From positions 1 to 51,343 of the forward strand of contig NZ_JAYMFI010000005.1 in the NCBI RefSeq assembly GCF_035830635.1: a stretch of DNA of 51,343 nucleotides. Direction: 5' to 3'. The translations under genes were made by a program, and so were the position numbers. Under the pieces are notes generated by a model, which searched no databases, was not told the origin of the DNA, and was given only the letters and a program-made list of their open reading frames with translations. The stretch is from Adlercreutzia shanghongiae (GTDB lineage: Bacteria; Actinomycetota; Coriobacteriia; Coriobacteriales; Eggerthellaceae). This document shows, piece after piece, positions 6,690 to 19,400 of the stretch. Position 1 is the stretch's first letter. Each line of letters opens with the position of its first letter.

Positions 6690-6718
6690 ACAGTAACGTA
6701 TTACAAAATATATGTACA
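6690..6718 (-). promoter_or_regulatory. Candidate promoter of the second small toxin
   Basis: On the - strand: TGTACA (6713-6718), a 17-bp spacer and TACTGT (6690-6695), each matching 4 of 6 consensus bases. The predicted leader is about 78 nt and contains both blocks that match small RNA 3. Confidence 0.45.
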
Positions 6719-6722
6719 GAGG

Positions 6723-6749
6723 CAATCCGGCTTTTGTCGGATTGTTTTC
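6723..6749 (+). terminator. Orphan terminator-like hairpin
   Basis: CAATCCG (6723-6729) pairs perfectly with CGGATTG (6738-6744), followed by TTTTCTT. There is no + strand gene directly upstream. It may insulate the toxin locus from transcription in that direction. Confidence 0.6.
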
Positions 6750-7201
6750 TTATTGACCGCTCGTCGGGAAAATGGGGCCGAGAAACGAGCGAGGAAAAAT
6801 CTTTCCGGAAATTTCTCTTTGTTGCCAAATGGTCACGATATTTAGCCTTATAGACATATAATCTTATATACACACAAGCATAGAAGCATAGAAGTTCCCA
6901 AAAGAAACAAAATAATATAGTCATTATAAAATTATGAGACTATGGAACAAAAGAAACTATAAGCCCCTGAACTGGGGTTTCGTAAAGGTGTCTATAGGGC
7001 ATTATGAATATGAAATAAAAGAATAGAGTGACAAAATCATTATATGTATTATCAATTATGAATTTTTCTCGAAAACAAGGGTTCTTTCGTAACAGAAAAT
7101 CAACGGAGCTATGGAGGCGACGGGGGTCGAAATTATCGATTTCTGACAAATGGTCAACAATGAATGCCCAGTACGAGGGTCATTTTTGAAACCGTCCCGA
7201 C
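6750..7201. other. AT-rich spacer without a convincing gene
   Basis: Composition is clearly lower in GC than all flanking genes. Short open frames on both strands lack ribosome sites and resemble no protein I know. Visible elements are a TTTCCGGAAA palindrome near 6803-6812, the 10-mer CAAATGGTCA at both 6826-6835 and 7147-7156, and an inverted repeat CCCC-TGAACT-GGGG near 6964-6977. It may hold regulatory sites for the giant gene or be the remnant of an insertion. Confidence 0.5.
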
Positions 7202-7229
7202 TTTACATCGTTGCCAATTTGTAGATAAT
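7202..7229 (+). promoter_or_regulatory. Candidate promoter of the giant gene
   Basis: TTTACA (7202-7207), a 16-bp spacer and GATAAT (7224-7229). The start would be near 7236, giving a leader of about 208 nt. Confidence 0.5.
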
Positions 7230-7245
7230 ACTTCATGAACAAAAA

Positions 7246-7329
7246 CGCTCTTTGGCACCACTGCGCCCTAAGAGCGGAAGCGACGATTTGAAAGTGTAGG
7301 AAAACCGCCGTTTCATCAGGAGAAACGGC
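7246..7329 (+). promoter_or_regulatory. Two hairpins in the leader of the giant gene
   Basis: The first stem pairs CGCTCTT (7246-7252) with AAGAGCG (7270-7276). The second is a perfect 8-bp stem, GCCGTTTC (7307-7314) with GAAACGGC (7322-7329), around a 7-nt loop. No T-run follows either, so they are not simple terminators. They could affect message stability or translation. I recognise no riboswitch class. Confidence 0.45.
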
Positions 7330-7443
7330 AGTTGGCAAGCTTGGCGGACGGAATCAGGACCGCGCCGCGGAGCTTGAAGCGAGAAGCCGAAGCCGTCGGA
7401 ATCAGGGCCGATGGGCTGAGGCGAGAGAGAGAACGAGCGAAAC

Positions 7444-10400
7444 ATGAACGAACGCAGCGACTATCGCAACCAGAACGCCGAAGCGCCTCTGACCAGCGCT
7501 TACGACGCCCCGCAGGCCCAGGCTCCCCTTGGGGCCGCTCCCGACATGGCGGGAGGTGAAACCCAGGCCGCCGTCATCAGCCGAAACGCCCCGCGCCAGC
7601 TGAACCCCATGGGCAAGGCCATCGCCGTAGTGCTCTCCGTGCTGTTGGTGCTGACCTGCTGGAACAGCTACTCCATCGAGGAGGCGCGCCGCATGATCAT
7701 CGGCGACGACGCCGTCCCCATGGCCTCGGGTACGGGCGACGAGCTCCTCGACGAGGTAGACGACGACGCCCTCAGCCAAACCGCCAACGGCGAAGACGCC
7801 GAGGGCGAGGACGCCCCAGGCGATGACGCCGAGGGCGACGACGCCCAGGGCGAAAACGGCGCCGAGGAAGAGGCCCCCGAGGCCGACGAGCCCACGGAAG
7901 AGGACATCGCTGCGTTCCTCCCCGAGAACCTCGTCGACGCTGGCAAGGTCATGCCGGCGCTTTCCGATGGCACCCTGAAGCTGAACAAGGAGGGCTTCCT
8001 GACGCCCGCCACCACCTCTGAAGACGATCTTAAGGCCGCCTTTGCGGAGCGTTTCGCGTTCTCTCTCACGCCCGCCAACGCTCTGCGCGCCTCCGACGAT
8101 GTCTTCCACGTGGGCAACACCAGCGTCATGCTCACGCCCTCTTTTGGCAACACGAACGTCACGTTCGACGGCGGTTATCTCGGCGGCGCCGAAGACAACG
8201 ATGCCGTCGCGCTCACCTTCGAGGCGCCCTTCGTGTACGAGAAGGCCGACGGCACCTTTGCCACCACCCTCTCGGAGGAGGAGTGGAAGGCCCGCGGCGC
8301 CGACGCGAGCGATCTGCGCGCGAAGGTGGCCGTCTCGGTTCTGCCCGACGGCTGGACGGTGTACACCAAGCACGGCGAGGGCTACCTCAAGCGCACGGCC
8401 GAGGAACTCGCCGACGGTCTGTCCGGCACCGTGGTGCTTCGCTTCGAAGGCGTGCAGGACGAGAACGGCATCACCGTGAACGACACCCGCGGCCAGATGC
8501 CCGCCGGCACTCAGCTGCCCGTGGCCTTCGCGTGGCTCACCGAAGGCGTGCCCGCCGCGATGAACGTTTCCGTGAACGCCGGCTTTGCCGTGTGCTCTTA
8601 CACCGCCGCCACCAACGATGACGGCACGCCGCGCGCCGATACTCTTTACTATAACTATATAGATAGTGCCGCCGCCAGCGCGGTGCTCGCCAACGCGGAG
8701 CCCCAGGCGGCCCTCGATGCCACCCTCGAGGCCGGCACCCCGGTGTTCGAAAACGAGACCGGCTGGGCGCCCTTCACGGTGACGCTGGTCGCGGGCAAGG
8801 GCAGCCTTGCCGAGCGCAGCTACACCCTGCGCGCCATCGATGCTCCCGACACCGCCGAGGGCAAGGGCGCGCTTTCGGCCGACGGCATCGTCGCCTTCGA
8901 CGCCACCGGTCTTACCGCCGAAGAGCTCGCGAAGGTGAACCCGGCCGACGTGACCACCATCGAGGCGCTCGACCGCAGCCTCGCTGAAGTGTCGGTCATC
9001 TCCGACGGCGCGGGCGAGGTTACCATCACCGCCGATAAAGACGCGACCCTTTCCGTCGACGCCGTTTCGGGCGAGACGGAGAATGTGCGCACCCTCTACA
9101 TCGCCGTGCCCTACGCCGCCGCCAACCTTACCGAAACTGAGGACGGCGCGGCCTACAACACCGAGGCGCCCGCTCTTTCTCTGGTGGCCGCCGAAACGGT
9201 GAAGGCCGTTCAGGAAGATAAGGTGGAAGGCGCCGCGTCGGTGAACGAGACCCTCGCCGACGAGGACGTGACCATCATCAACGACTTCGGCGCCCAGGAG
9301 GTTGCCTTCGAGAAGCCGGCCGCTCCGGAGCCCGAGCCCGAGCCCGCCCCCGAGCCCGAGCCCACCGAGCCCGAGCCCACCGAGCCCGCCGAGACGCCGG
9401 ATGCGGAAGAGCCGGCAGGGGAGGAGCCGACCGACGAGGAGCCTGCGCCCTTCAGCCCGGACCTGTCCCAGGAGCCCTCGGTGGCCGCCGACAACTTCAC
9501 CACCGTGCAGGACCTGTTCGCCGACACCGCCATGTTCGGCGGCGCCGACCCGCTGGCCACCTCGCTCTTCGCGATGAGCAGCTTCACGGGCGGCATCTCC
9601 ACGTTCTCGCTCGTGCCCACCAAGGGCGCGTCGGCCCTCACCCAGAAGCACTTCGATCCGAACCTGGGCCTGGGCGGCTCGGGCTTCGGCAACGACTTGG
9701 GCGGCAACACCTACCTTCTGAACGACAAGGACGCCCCCTCCATATCGCTGCAGATCAAGTCCGAGGTGTCCGACGGCTTCATGGGCGGCTACACGCTCGA
9801 CACCGCCGACCCCAGCGGCTACAGCAAGATGGCCACGAGCCTTGTGGTGAACATCCCCTATCTGTATCAGAAGGGCGAGAACGCGGGCGCCCTGGCCTCT
9901 ACCTACGACTTTGCTGACTGGGTGAAGAACAACAACGGCATCGGCTATACCTATATTAATGAAGAGGGCAATAAGGTCGCGGCCGACAAGTCCCAGGCGC
10001 GCTACTTCTCCGTACTTATTAATAAGTCGGTCATCAACCGCTGGTACGTGTATCTGGAAATCGACAAGGCGGGCTCCAAGCGCGTGCCGCTGGACACGAT
10101 CATCTCCCAGGGCTTCAGCGAGAAGGAGTGGGAAGAGGCGCTGGCTGCCTCCACGCTTACGCAGAAAGAGCGCGAGGAGTACCAGGACATCGACTTCACC
10201 AACGGCTTTACCGGCCGTCTGCGCTTCGTGTGGCACGGCCCCCAAGATCCGTCCAACATCATGACCGGCTACTCCTGGCAGATGGACATGTCGACCCGCT
10301 TCAGCTACTACCCGCAGCTCGACATCAAGATGAACGGCACCATCCCCGAGAACGCCGGCGGCACCATCACCATGGGCGGTACCTGCTACTCCTACACCGA

Positions 10401-13400
10401 CGGCTCCGGCAAGCCCTACTACCCGACGCTCAACGGCACCTCCTCGGGCAAGGCCACGCCGGGCACGCCCTTCGAGGCGGCCGAGGGCGAACCGGGCAAC
10501 CAGACTATTCGCAAGATCACGCTGCTGAAGACGAACCTGTCGTGGAAATCTACCTACGAGGCCATCTCCAACAACGTTATGTACGACCGCTACAATTATA
10601 TGGTATACAAGGTCACCACGAAGAACGACTCCGAGGGCACCTCTGAGATCGACCGCGTGCAGTACTTCTTGAACGCCATGGCCGAAGAGCGCGACGCCGG
10701 CGAGGGCCTGACGCGCGAGGACCAGATGACCTGGCTTGCCAAAGACAACAAGGCCATCGGCAACCCGAAGTACTACAAGAGCGGCACGACGTGGGAGTAC
10801 GGTACCACGAACGCCACGAAGGTAACCGGTGCCGGCGGCGGCATCACCTCCGGCTCCGATGACGAGGGCACGGCCTACTACCGCGGCGTTCCCAACGAGG
10901 GCGGCGTGCTCATCTACGACACCAGCGAGTGGACCGAAGATGACTACAAAAAGCTCGACGTCGTGAACTTCAGCAACCTCGATGAGATCATGAATAAGTA
11001 CAACACGGTGAAAGTGGCCGAGGGCACGCGCGATGCCGACGGCAACCCCATCGTGAACACCCCGTCGATGCCCTATCAGACCACGGGCCAGGCCGGCCGT
11101 ATCGTGGTCACCATGGGGGAGAACGACGGCGGCCACCTCTATCCGGAAAAGGTAATCAAAGAGACCAACATCAAAGAGGTCGACCCCGATGCCCACTCCG
11201 AGATCACGCTGCTCGTGGCCGTTCCCTTCACCACGAACGTGAAGCTGCAGCGCGCCACGAACCAGAAGCTGCCCGTCGTGCAGTGGGATAGCGACAAGCA
11301 CGACAAGAACGGCTCGTACTACCATGTGAGCATGAACCCGCTGACAACCATCTTCTTCGGCAAGCTGGGCGACGACGACTACTCCTGGTCCGACAGCCCC
11401 GCCCGCTTCGCGGCTCGCTTCCACGAGCCCGAGAACGGCCTGGAGATGAACAAGTACGTCGAAGAGACGTGGCAGGGCGCCGTCAACGAGGCCACCAAGC
11501 GCCCCGCGGTGGAGCAGGTGGAGAACACCGAGCACAGCTATTTGGGCTACCCGGTCTCCTACGTCATCACCAACTTCAAATCTACGGGCAACATGCCGCT
11601 GTACGGCGCCAACGTGAACAAGGTCTCCGTGGGCCCCGAGATTGAAGAGCAGCTGCCGAACTACTTCAAGCTGTACAACCTGGAATTCGAGGTGGACCGC
11701 GAGGAGGGCCAGACCGGTCCGCTGTCCTTCTCGAACTACTTCGACGACAACGTCGTCGATTTCCCGGGCTTCGGCACCGATGGCTGGTCCGGCTCGGTCG
11801 CCCAGTTCGAGGTGGCCTACACCACCACGCCCGACCCCAACAAGCCCGATCAGATCCTCGAACAGAAGCAGTGGATCAACCTGGGCACGCCGGTGAAGGA
11901 CGAGGCCGCCTCCACTAACGATCGCCTCGTGTACCGCCTCGGCGGCACCGACGAGGCCACGAGCCTCTACAAGCTGATGGCCGACCGCCGTCTCGGCACG
12001 AGCACCGAGGGCATCGGCGCCCTGCCCGGCGCGGGCGTCAATGACTACAACTTCACCGGCCGCATGCGCATCGTGCTGCGCGGCCCCATGCAGCGCGACA
12101 CGGAGTTCCCCATCCGCATCCGCGTCAACGGCGTGCTCACCGTGCCCGACCAGTACTACGACAACCTGGCCATCGCCAAGTACACCAAGCGCGTCTGGTC
12201 GCTGGCCGGCGCCACCCCGCAGTACGCCGTGGAGTCGCCCTTGGAAGACCCCGAGTCGACGGCCAGCTTCTGGAACAGCGTCCCGCCCGAGCCGACGCTG
12301 AAGGCCTACGCCATCAACACCTCGAAGGACATCCTGTTCGACGAGTCGAAAGATGCTATTCTCGCGCCCTACGACAACGTGAACGAGGCCAACAACAAGA
12401 ACCAGCCCATCTTCGACCGCTCCGGCGCGGGCTGGCGCTTCGAGCTGAACAACAACGCCATGTCCATGATGATCCCCGCGTCCATCACCATCGGCGATGT
12501 GTACAACTCCTCCGCCAGCTCCGTGGTGCCCACGGCCCCCACGGGCTTCGACGCCACTAAGATCGGCATCTCCCAGGACATGCTCGCCGATACCGATATC
12601 GATTCGGTGACCATCACGTACTGGGCGAAGGACAACCCGCTGGCCACCACCTGGTCGAAGAAGACCGTCACCTACACCATGTACGACGAGTCGGGGGAGG
12701 TGCTGCCCGAAGAGGCCGAGACCGGCCTTAGGCAGTTCCAGGAGTACGAGCGCGACCGCAAGGGCAACTATAAACTGGATGCCAGCGGCGAAAAGATCCC
12801 CTACGGCCTGGAGATTCTTCCCAAGGACTGGAACGACGGCTACCTCATCGGCGTGAAGGTGAAGTTCAAGTCCATCAAGGGCTCTCATGAAATCGATAAA
12901 TCACATAAACATTATGTCGAGATTCAGGGTACCCCCAAAGAGCTGGACAAGATGACCCTCACGGGCACCTTCAAGACCGATTACGAGGACATCTACTCGC
13001 CTTTGGCCTCCTTCAACGAGTCGGCCACGGCCTCGGCCACCTTCAAGTCCCGCAAGGCCCCCTACGTGCTGGAAGTGGACGCCCAGGGCATGCGCGAGAG
13101 CAAGTTCCCGGGAGACGCGGACGCCATCACCGGCGACGTGGAAACCATCGCGGTGGGCGACCAGGAGTACGTGGTGGACGACCATGACCATTACTTCCTG
13201 TGGAAGAAGGACGCCAGCGGCAAGGTGGTCACCGACGAGTACGGCGAGCCGGTGCCCGACACCTCGAAGTGCTACGAGCTGGACGGCACCCTGGTGCGTG
13301 ACAGCGACGTGCACGAGCCCATGGAGTTCCAGGGCTACATCGGCAACACCGGCAGCGGCTGGCGCATCAAGGTGTCCAACGACTCCGACTTCGCCATCGG

Positions 13401-16400
13401 GCCCGCGGTGCTCTCTGCCGGCCTCATGCTGAACACCAACATCAAGGACGAGGTGGCCACGGTCAACAAGTCCATCCCCTATATGCACAACAAGCTGGTG
13501 AACTACGACGCCGAGGGCATCGCCATCAGCCCGAAGCTGTTCACGCCCGAGGAGGAGACCGTCGAAAACGAGGACGGCTCCACGGAAAAGGTCATGCGCC
13601 TGAAGGGCGGCATTCTGGACGATCTGGAGATTCGCTACTGCGCGAACAACCAGGACGCCAACAGCAAGGAAGAGGCCGCGCCGTTCGTGATCGACGGCCT
13701 GAAGCTGCGCGCCGCCACCGACACGCTCACGGAAGACGACTACGAGCAGGCCGACCCCGACAAGACCGACGCCAGCCAGCTGAAGCCCATCCCCAGCAAG
13801 GACGATTTGAAGAACGAGGGCATCTACGTGGATGAGGCCACGGGCTTCCTCGTCATTGAGTCGAAGGCATGGGCGGCGGCCACCCGCTACATCGTGGGCT
13901 ACAACCTGCACTTCACCAACTTCGGCTACGGCATCACCCAGGCCGACAACGCCTATGTGGACCTCTACGGTACGGTGAAGAACACCGCCCAGATGGAAAT
14001 CGGCGCCGTGTGGGCCACCGACTACCCGAACCCGAAGTGGAACACCGGCTCCCATGACCCGGCCATGCTGGAGGGCGCGCCGTACCCGGCCAAGGGCATT
14101 CCCATCGTGAAGGCCGGCGCCAACCTCTCCGAGGACCCGACCATTCGCCACGAGGACACCGGCGGCCGCGACGACTGGCAGTGGACGAGCGGCGCGAAGA
14201 AGGGCCTGAAGCAGAAGGCCTACTACGACTACGAGTCCGGCTACAAGGTGTATCTGGGCAACGACACCCGCTACGACATCTCGCTGGGCGGCTCGCTTAC
14301 CTTAGGCCCCCTGCCGCTGGATGTGCTCGGCGACGACCGCATTCCCGGCTCCAAGACCAAGCTCGTCGACTACGAGACCCGCGGGCTGCGCCTGTCCCAC
14401 GAGCTCTTCCAGCTGACCGATTCGGCCGTTATCGAAAGCGAGGGCCTCGAGAGCACCGCCACCACGGCCGGCAAGCTGATGGATATCGAGCTGTACTACT
14501 ACGACAGCTCCGAGGAAGACCGCGACAAGGCCATCATCGCGGCGAAGAAGGCGGCTGCCGCGGCGGTCAAGCCTTTGGTGAACGAGTACGAGAACGTGCG
14601 CACCTTCTCGCTCAAGCAGCTGGTGGACTACATCAACCAGAAGAAGTTCTCCTACGATGGAAACCTCACCCTGCACACCACCACGCCGGCCGACGAGGGC
14701 CTGGCCTCTTACGATAAGCCCGACTGGTGGAACGACGACTACTGCACCGTCACCAGCGAGGGCGACATCATCATCGGCTGGGACGTGTGGGATCAGGGCT
14801 TCCTCATCGGCATGAAGCTCGACTACGCCACCTTGAACCGCTACGTCACCGAGAAGACCAACGCCCATGTGGAGTTCATCGGCGGCACCTCCAACCGCGG
14901 CGACTTCACCTTGAACGCCAAGTTCAAGACCCGCCAGGCCATTGAAGAGTGGACCCGCTCCTGGGAGAGCGACGCCACCCTGCACTCGGTGCTGCCTCCC
15001 ATCCGCCCGAACACCGCCATCGGCGCCTACGGCTACGAGGCCGGGGCCGACGATACGCCGGCCAAGGAAGATGTTGCCTCCAAGCACGTAAATTACGCCA
15101 TCATGGATAAGAAGACGGCGGAGACCAGCTCGTCGGATCAGCTGAACAGATTCCGTGATAACTATTGGAATCAGTACCCGGCTTGCGCGAGTGAGGTAAC
15201 TCTCGATAAGCCCATTTCGTTCCGCAATGAGTACAACTCGGGCTATCGCGCCGAGGTCATCAACGATTCCGGCTTCCCGATGTACTTAGGTGCCACACTC
15301 ACTATCGGCAATCTTACGCCGCGCTGGGACGACTACGGACAGGCGAAGGATAAGACCATCGGCTTCCGCACGAGCGTCCTGTCTTTCTCCAAGGGCTTGA
15401 TGGATAACTCCCAAATTGAGTTCATTAAGATTAAATCGGTGCCGCAAGGTACTAAATACAAGTCTGGACAAGGCCTCAAAGCAGATTTGATTGACCCGCC
15501 GACTCTTGCTACCGAGAAGATTCTCTGGTGGGAGGATCAGCCTGATGGCACCCAGGGCTTGAAGTCGATGCTTGCCGACGTGAATAATGCAAACGTCACT
15601 CAGGACGCGAATGGCAATATGCTTATCTCCTCGAAGCTCTGGAATCAGTTCGAGCTGTTCTACGTGGAAGTGCACTTCTTTAAAGTGAACGAGCGTGTAA
15701 CTCGCGATACAAAAGCTTGGGTCGACCTGTTTGGCTACTCTATCGATTCCTGTAACGTAACCTGGGGTACCGATCCTTATCATACCGAAACGCGAATTAC
15801 CTATCCTGAGGGCGACAGCTACCGTCAGTTCCATATTGGTGAGACCCACGGTTGGGGCTGTGGCGGCGGTTGGCCCAATAAGGAGGAAATTGCTCGACGT
15901 TACATCGGATATCGCTCTTATGTTGATAACTACTATGTGGTGATTGAGGGAGATACCGAATTTAAGGCTACCTATCCTAATAGCGCATGGAACAAGCTTG
16001 AGCAAGCTGGTGTGGATCATAATGGCGCGCCGCAACCCGTGAATAAGCCCAACGCTGACGGGGAGCAGACCTGGGCCAATGACCAGGCAAATCTTTATGC
16101 CATCGCCGGTATGCCGTTGCCGCGAATTACTGCCAAGGCGTACTTTGACACAACGAAAGATGCCGCCCAGGCTATCGCCTCAGATGCTCCGTTAAACCTT
16201 TCGGTCGCTAATACTGCGAATGCCAATGACGGAACCAACACCGATGTGGGTGCCAAGGCCTATTGGGGTGACGAAGGCGCTGGCTATCGCTTTAATCTGT
16301 CAAATATCGGCAACAACTACAAGGGTAAACCGGCTCGCGATATGTTCGAGTCCGAGTTGCGCATTGGTACGAGCAGCACCCATAAATACGATAATGAATT

Positions 16401-19400
16401 CTACGATGGAGGAACTCCTGGCGATACTTCTTACGCTGACCGCCCCTGGGGCCAGGAAATTGCTAACTCCGCCGTACCCGGTCGCGATGATGTTGAAGAG
16501 TATGAGCAGGCGGTGCGTGGCTTCCAGACTAAGGCAATCATGCTTAACGAGTACCTGCTGTCCATGACGGAATTAAGCTATGTCACCTTTACGTATTACG
16601 AGAAAGAAGATCCGACTAATCGCACTACAACGCCGGGCAACTTACCGACAGAGAAGAAGTATTTGCGTCTTGTACTTGATGAGAAGATCGATGTTCCCAC
16701 TAAAGCCGAGGATGGCACGGTCACCTCAAACCGTGTGACCAAGACGGTTACTGAGGGCACGGAAGACAGCGCGATAACCATAACCGAGGTTCACATGAAT
16801 CCCAAGGAGTTCACCGATGAGTTCGTGAACGCCAACGGCGACATGGTCATCCCGCGCTCGGTGTGGAACGATGGCTTCCTCACCAACGCCGTGGTGCGCT
16901 TCCATCGCGTGAAGTGCGGCATGGAAGCCGAGAAAGCCTTTGCGGATGTATGGGGCTTCGCCGATGACGTGCGTGACATGCCTCTTTCCGCTTGGTTCGG
17001 CTGCACTTACGACTATAACGACTGGCACTATAAGTACGTCTCGTACGACAAGAACAATGAGCGTATGCCAGCAGTCTTCGGTCGCAATCTCAAGGGCTAC
17101 GATGAAGATTGGTGGGCGACTACTTGGAACTACAGCGATGGAGTGCGCCGTGTCCCCTACGGTTACCGCGGTTTGGGAACGTACGGGAACGCCTCGCCAC
17201 TTCATCAAGAGCCGAGCAATGATCGCTATGGATTTACTCGCATTGGCACGCTGCTTTATTACAAGGGCGGACGCGAGCAGATTGGTTACACATCTGATGG
17301 CGACAAAAATGCTCCGGTAAACGAACGCCAGGTTGCTGACTACACTACCTATTGGACAGCCGACGACGTATTCAGCTACGGCGCTGTAACGGCGTTTATC
17401 TACGGCCGTCCCTATGAGGTGAACGAGAAGGTTGTCCCCGAGACGTTCATGCGCTCCACGGGCGTGACTGCTGAGAAGGGCTACGATGACACGGCGGCTG
17501 GTGCCGACCAGACCTCCAAGCTGGCCAAGGCCCAAGAGACCCGCGCTTATTACACCGAGGACGGCTCCGGCTTCCGCTTTACGCTCACCAACGATAAGGC
17601 CGCCGTCACGGCGACGAGCGACCCTGGTGCCCTGGCGCCTTCTAACTATATGCACAAGGCCTACTTCTCCACCTCGAAGATTCCGTTTGTGGAGGACGCC
17701 GATGCCACCGACGACAAGAAGCGCTACGTGAACTTCCACACCGAGAGCATCGCCCTTTCCAAGGAGCTGTTCGATGTGGTGGGCTACAAGGACAAGACGG
17801 CCGTGGCCGACCGCGCCGGTGTGAAGGACCTCACGCTGTACTGGCGCGAGTACAAGGCCGCCGCCGACAGCAAGCTGACTATCAAGGGCTCGGACCTCGA
17901 GGCCATCGCCACGGGCGTTTTGGAAGAGACCGGCGCCGACGGCACGAAGCGCTCCACGCTGTCCGATGACGAGTGGATCAACGCCGAGAACGCCCGCGTG
18001 TACAAGGACGCCAAGGGTCGCGTGCACGTGGTGCGCCTGGTGAACGAGAAGGACGCCGACGGCAACGACATCATGGTGGGCGAGGGCGACGCCGCCAAGC
18101 CCAAGAAGGTCGACGGCCCTGAAATCATGTACGTCCAGGAAGACGGCGACCTCATCATCACCGAGGACATGTGGGACGGCTGGTACTTCCGCAACCTGGA
18201 GATGCATCTGCGCAACTTCCAGGGCCAGGTGACCAAGGACAGCCGCGCCTTCGTGGAGTTCTGGGGCACGGGCAGCTGGCGCTGGGTCGGTCACAACGTG
18301 GCCGCCATGCTGCGCACCGACTGGATCACCGGCTGGTGGAACACGAACAACCAGAACACCCAAACCGACGCCAACAGCAGCTACGGCACCCTCATCGTGA
18401 ACGACGCCTTCAACGCGGCGTGGAAGGGCAACGAGACGCTGAACAACTACACCCGCTGGGACTATCACTGGAAGTACACCAACACAAATACCGGTGACGG
18501 CTACTATGGTCAGTTCGATATGGGCACGGGCACCTACAACGTGTTCTCCAAGTACCACAAGGGCCTTGCGCCCTATGCCCATACGGCCTACGCGAACCTG
18601 AACATCGCGCTTCTGCCCGTGCGTCCGAAGGTTGAGATGTGGGCCTACAAGGACGCCTCGGCCAACAACCTCGCGCACAACGACCTTACGGCCAAGTACG
18701 AGACCGACCGCACCACCGGGGCGAGCTCGTATCGCTCCCGCGCCGACTGGGGCACCCAGCCGCGCGCCTACTTCCATGACGAGTCGGTGGGCTACCGCGC
18801 CGTGGTGACCAACGATTCGCGCTACGACATCGATGCGGGCGTGAAGCTCACCTTGGGCACCCTTACGCCGAACTCCTCGAACCTGGCCCCGGCGCTGCTC
18901 GGCAACGTGGGCTTCCGCACCACGAAGCTGTCGCTGTCCCGCGCGCTGTTCGATGCCGGCCAGAAGACCGTGTACATGAAGGACGGCAAGGAGGTGGAGG
19001 CGGGCACCGCCGGTGCGGTGGCCACCACGCGCAACGCCATCAAAAAGATCACCTTCCAGTGGTACGACCGCGACGCCAAGGCGACGCGCAACACGCTCAC
19101 CGTGACGAGCAACTACGGCTCCAGCAGGGCGGACGACACGACGACCCATTGGGACAACCTCGGCGGCCACCGTGCCCGCGCGGGGCTGCCGGTGTACGCC
19201 AACGGCTACTCCACGACCAAGACCGACGGCACGCCGCTGCGCACCACCAGCTACAGCGGCGCCCGCGTGGCCAGCTGGTTTGCCGGTACGGGCGACATCA
19301 ACGAGTGGCTGAGCGTGGAAGGGGAGACCTTCTACACCTACGACGCCGCCACCGATGCCTATACGCGCGTCACCGCCGCCGACGGCAGCCAGGCTGCGGG

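Noticed and set aside
6958..6982. CCCC-TGAACT-GGGG inverted repeat as a terminator
   Set aside because: The stem is only 4-6 bp, the T-run is short, and no gene ends nearby.
6670..7149. Minus-strand frames in the AT-rich spacer, including one with a hydrophobic start near 6924
   Set aside because: No ribosome sites, one begins with a non-ATG codon, and low-GC random sequence readily gives such frames; the first also overlaps the candidate toxin promoter.
7332..7559. 75-codon + strand frame over the start of the giant gene
   Set aside because: It overlaps the leader hairpin and the true N-terminus in another frame, and its Arg/Ser-rich composition is a shadow pattern.
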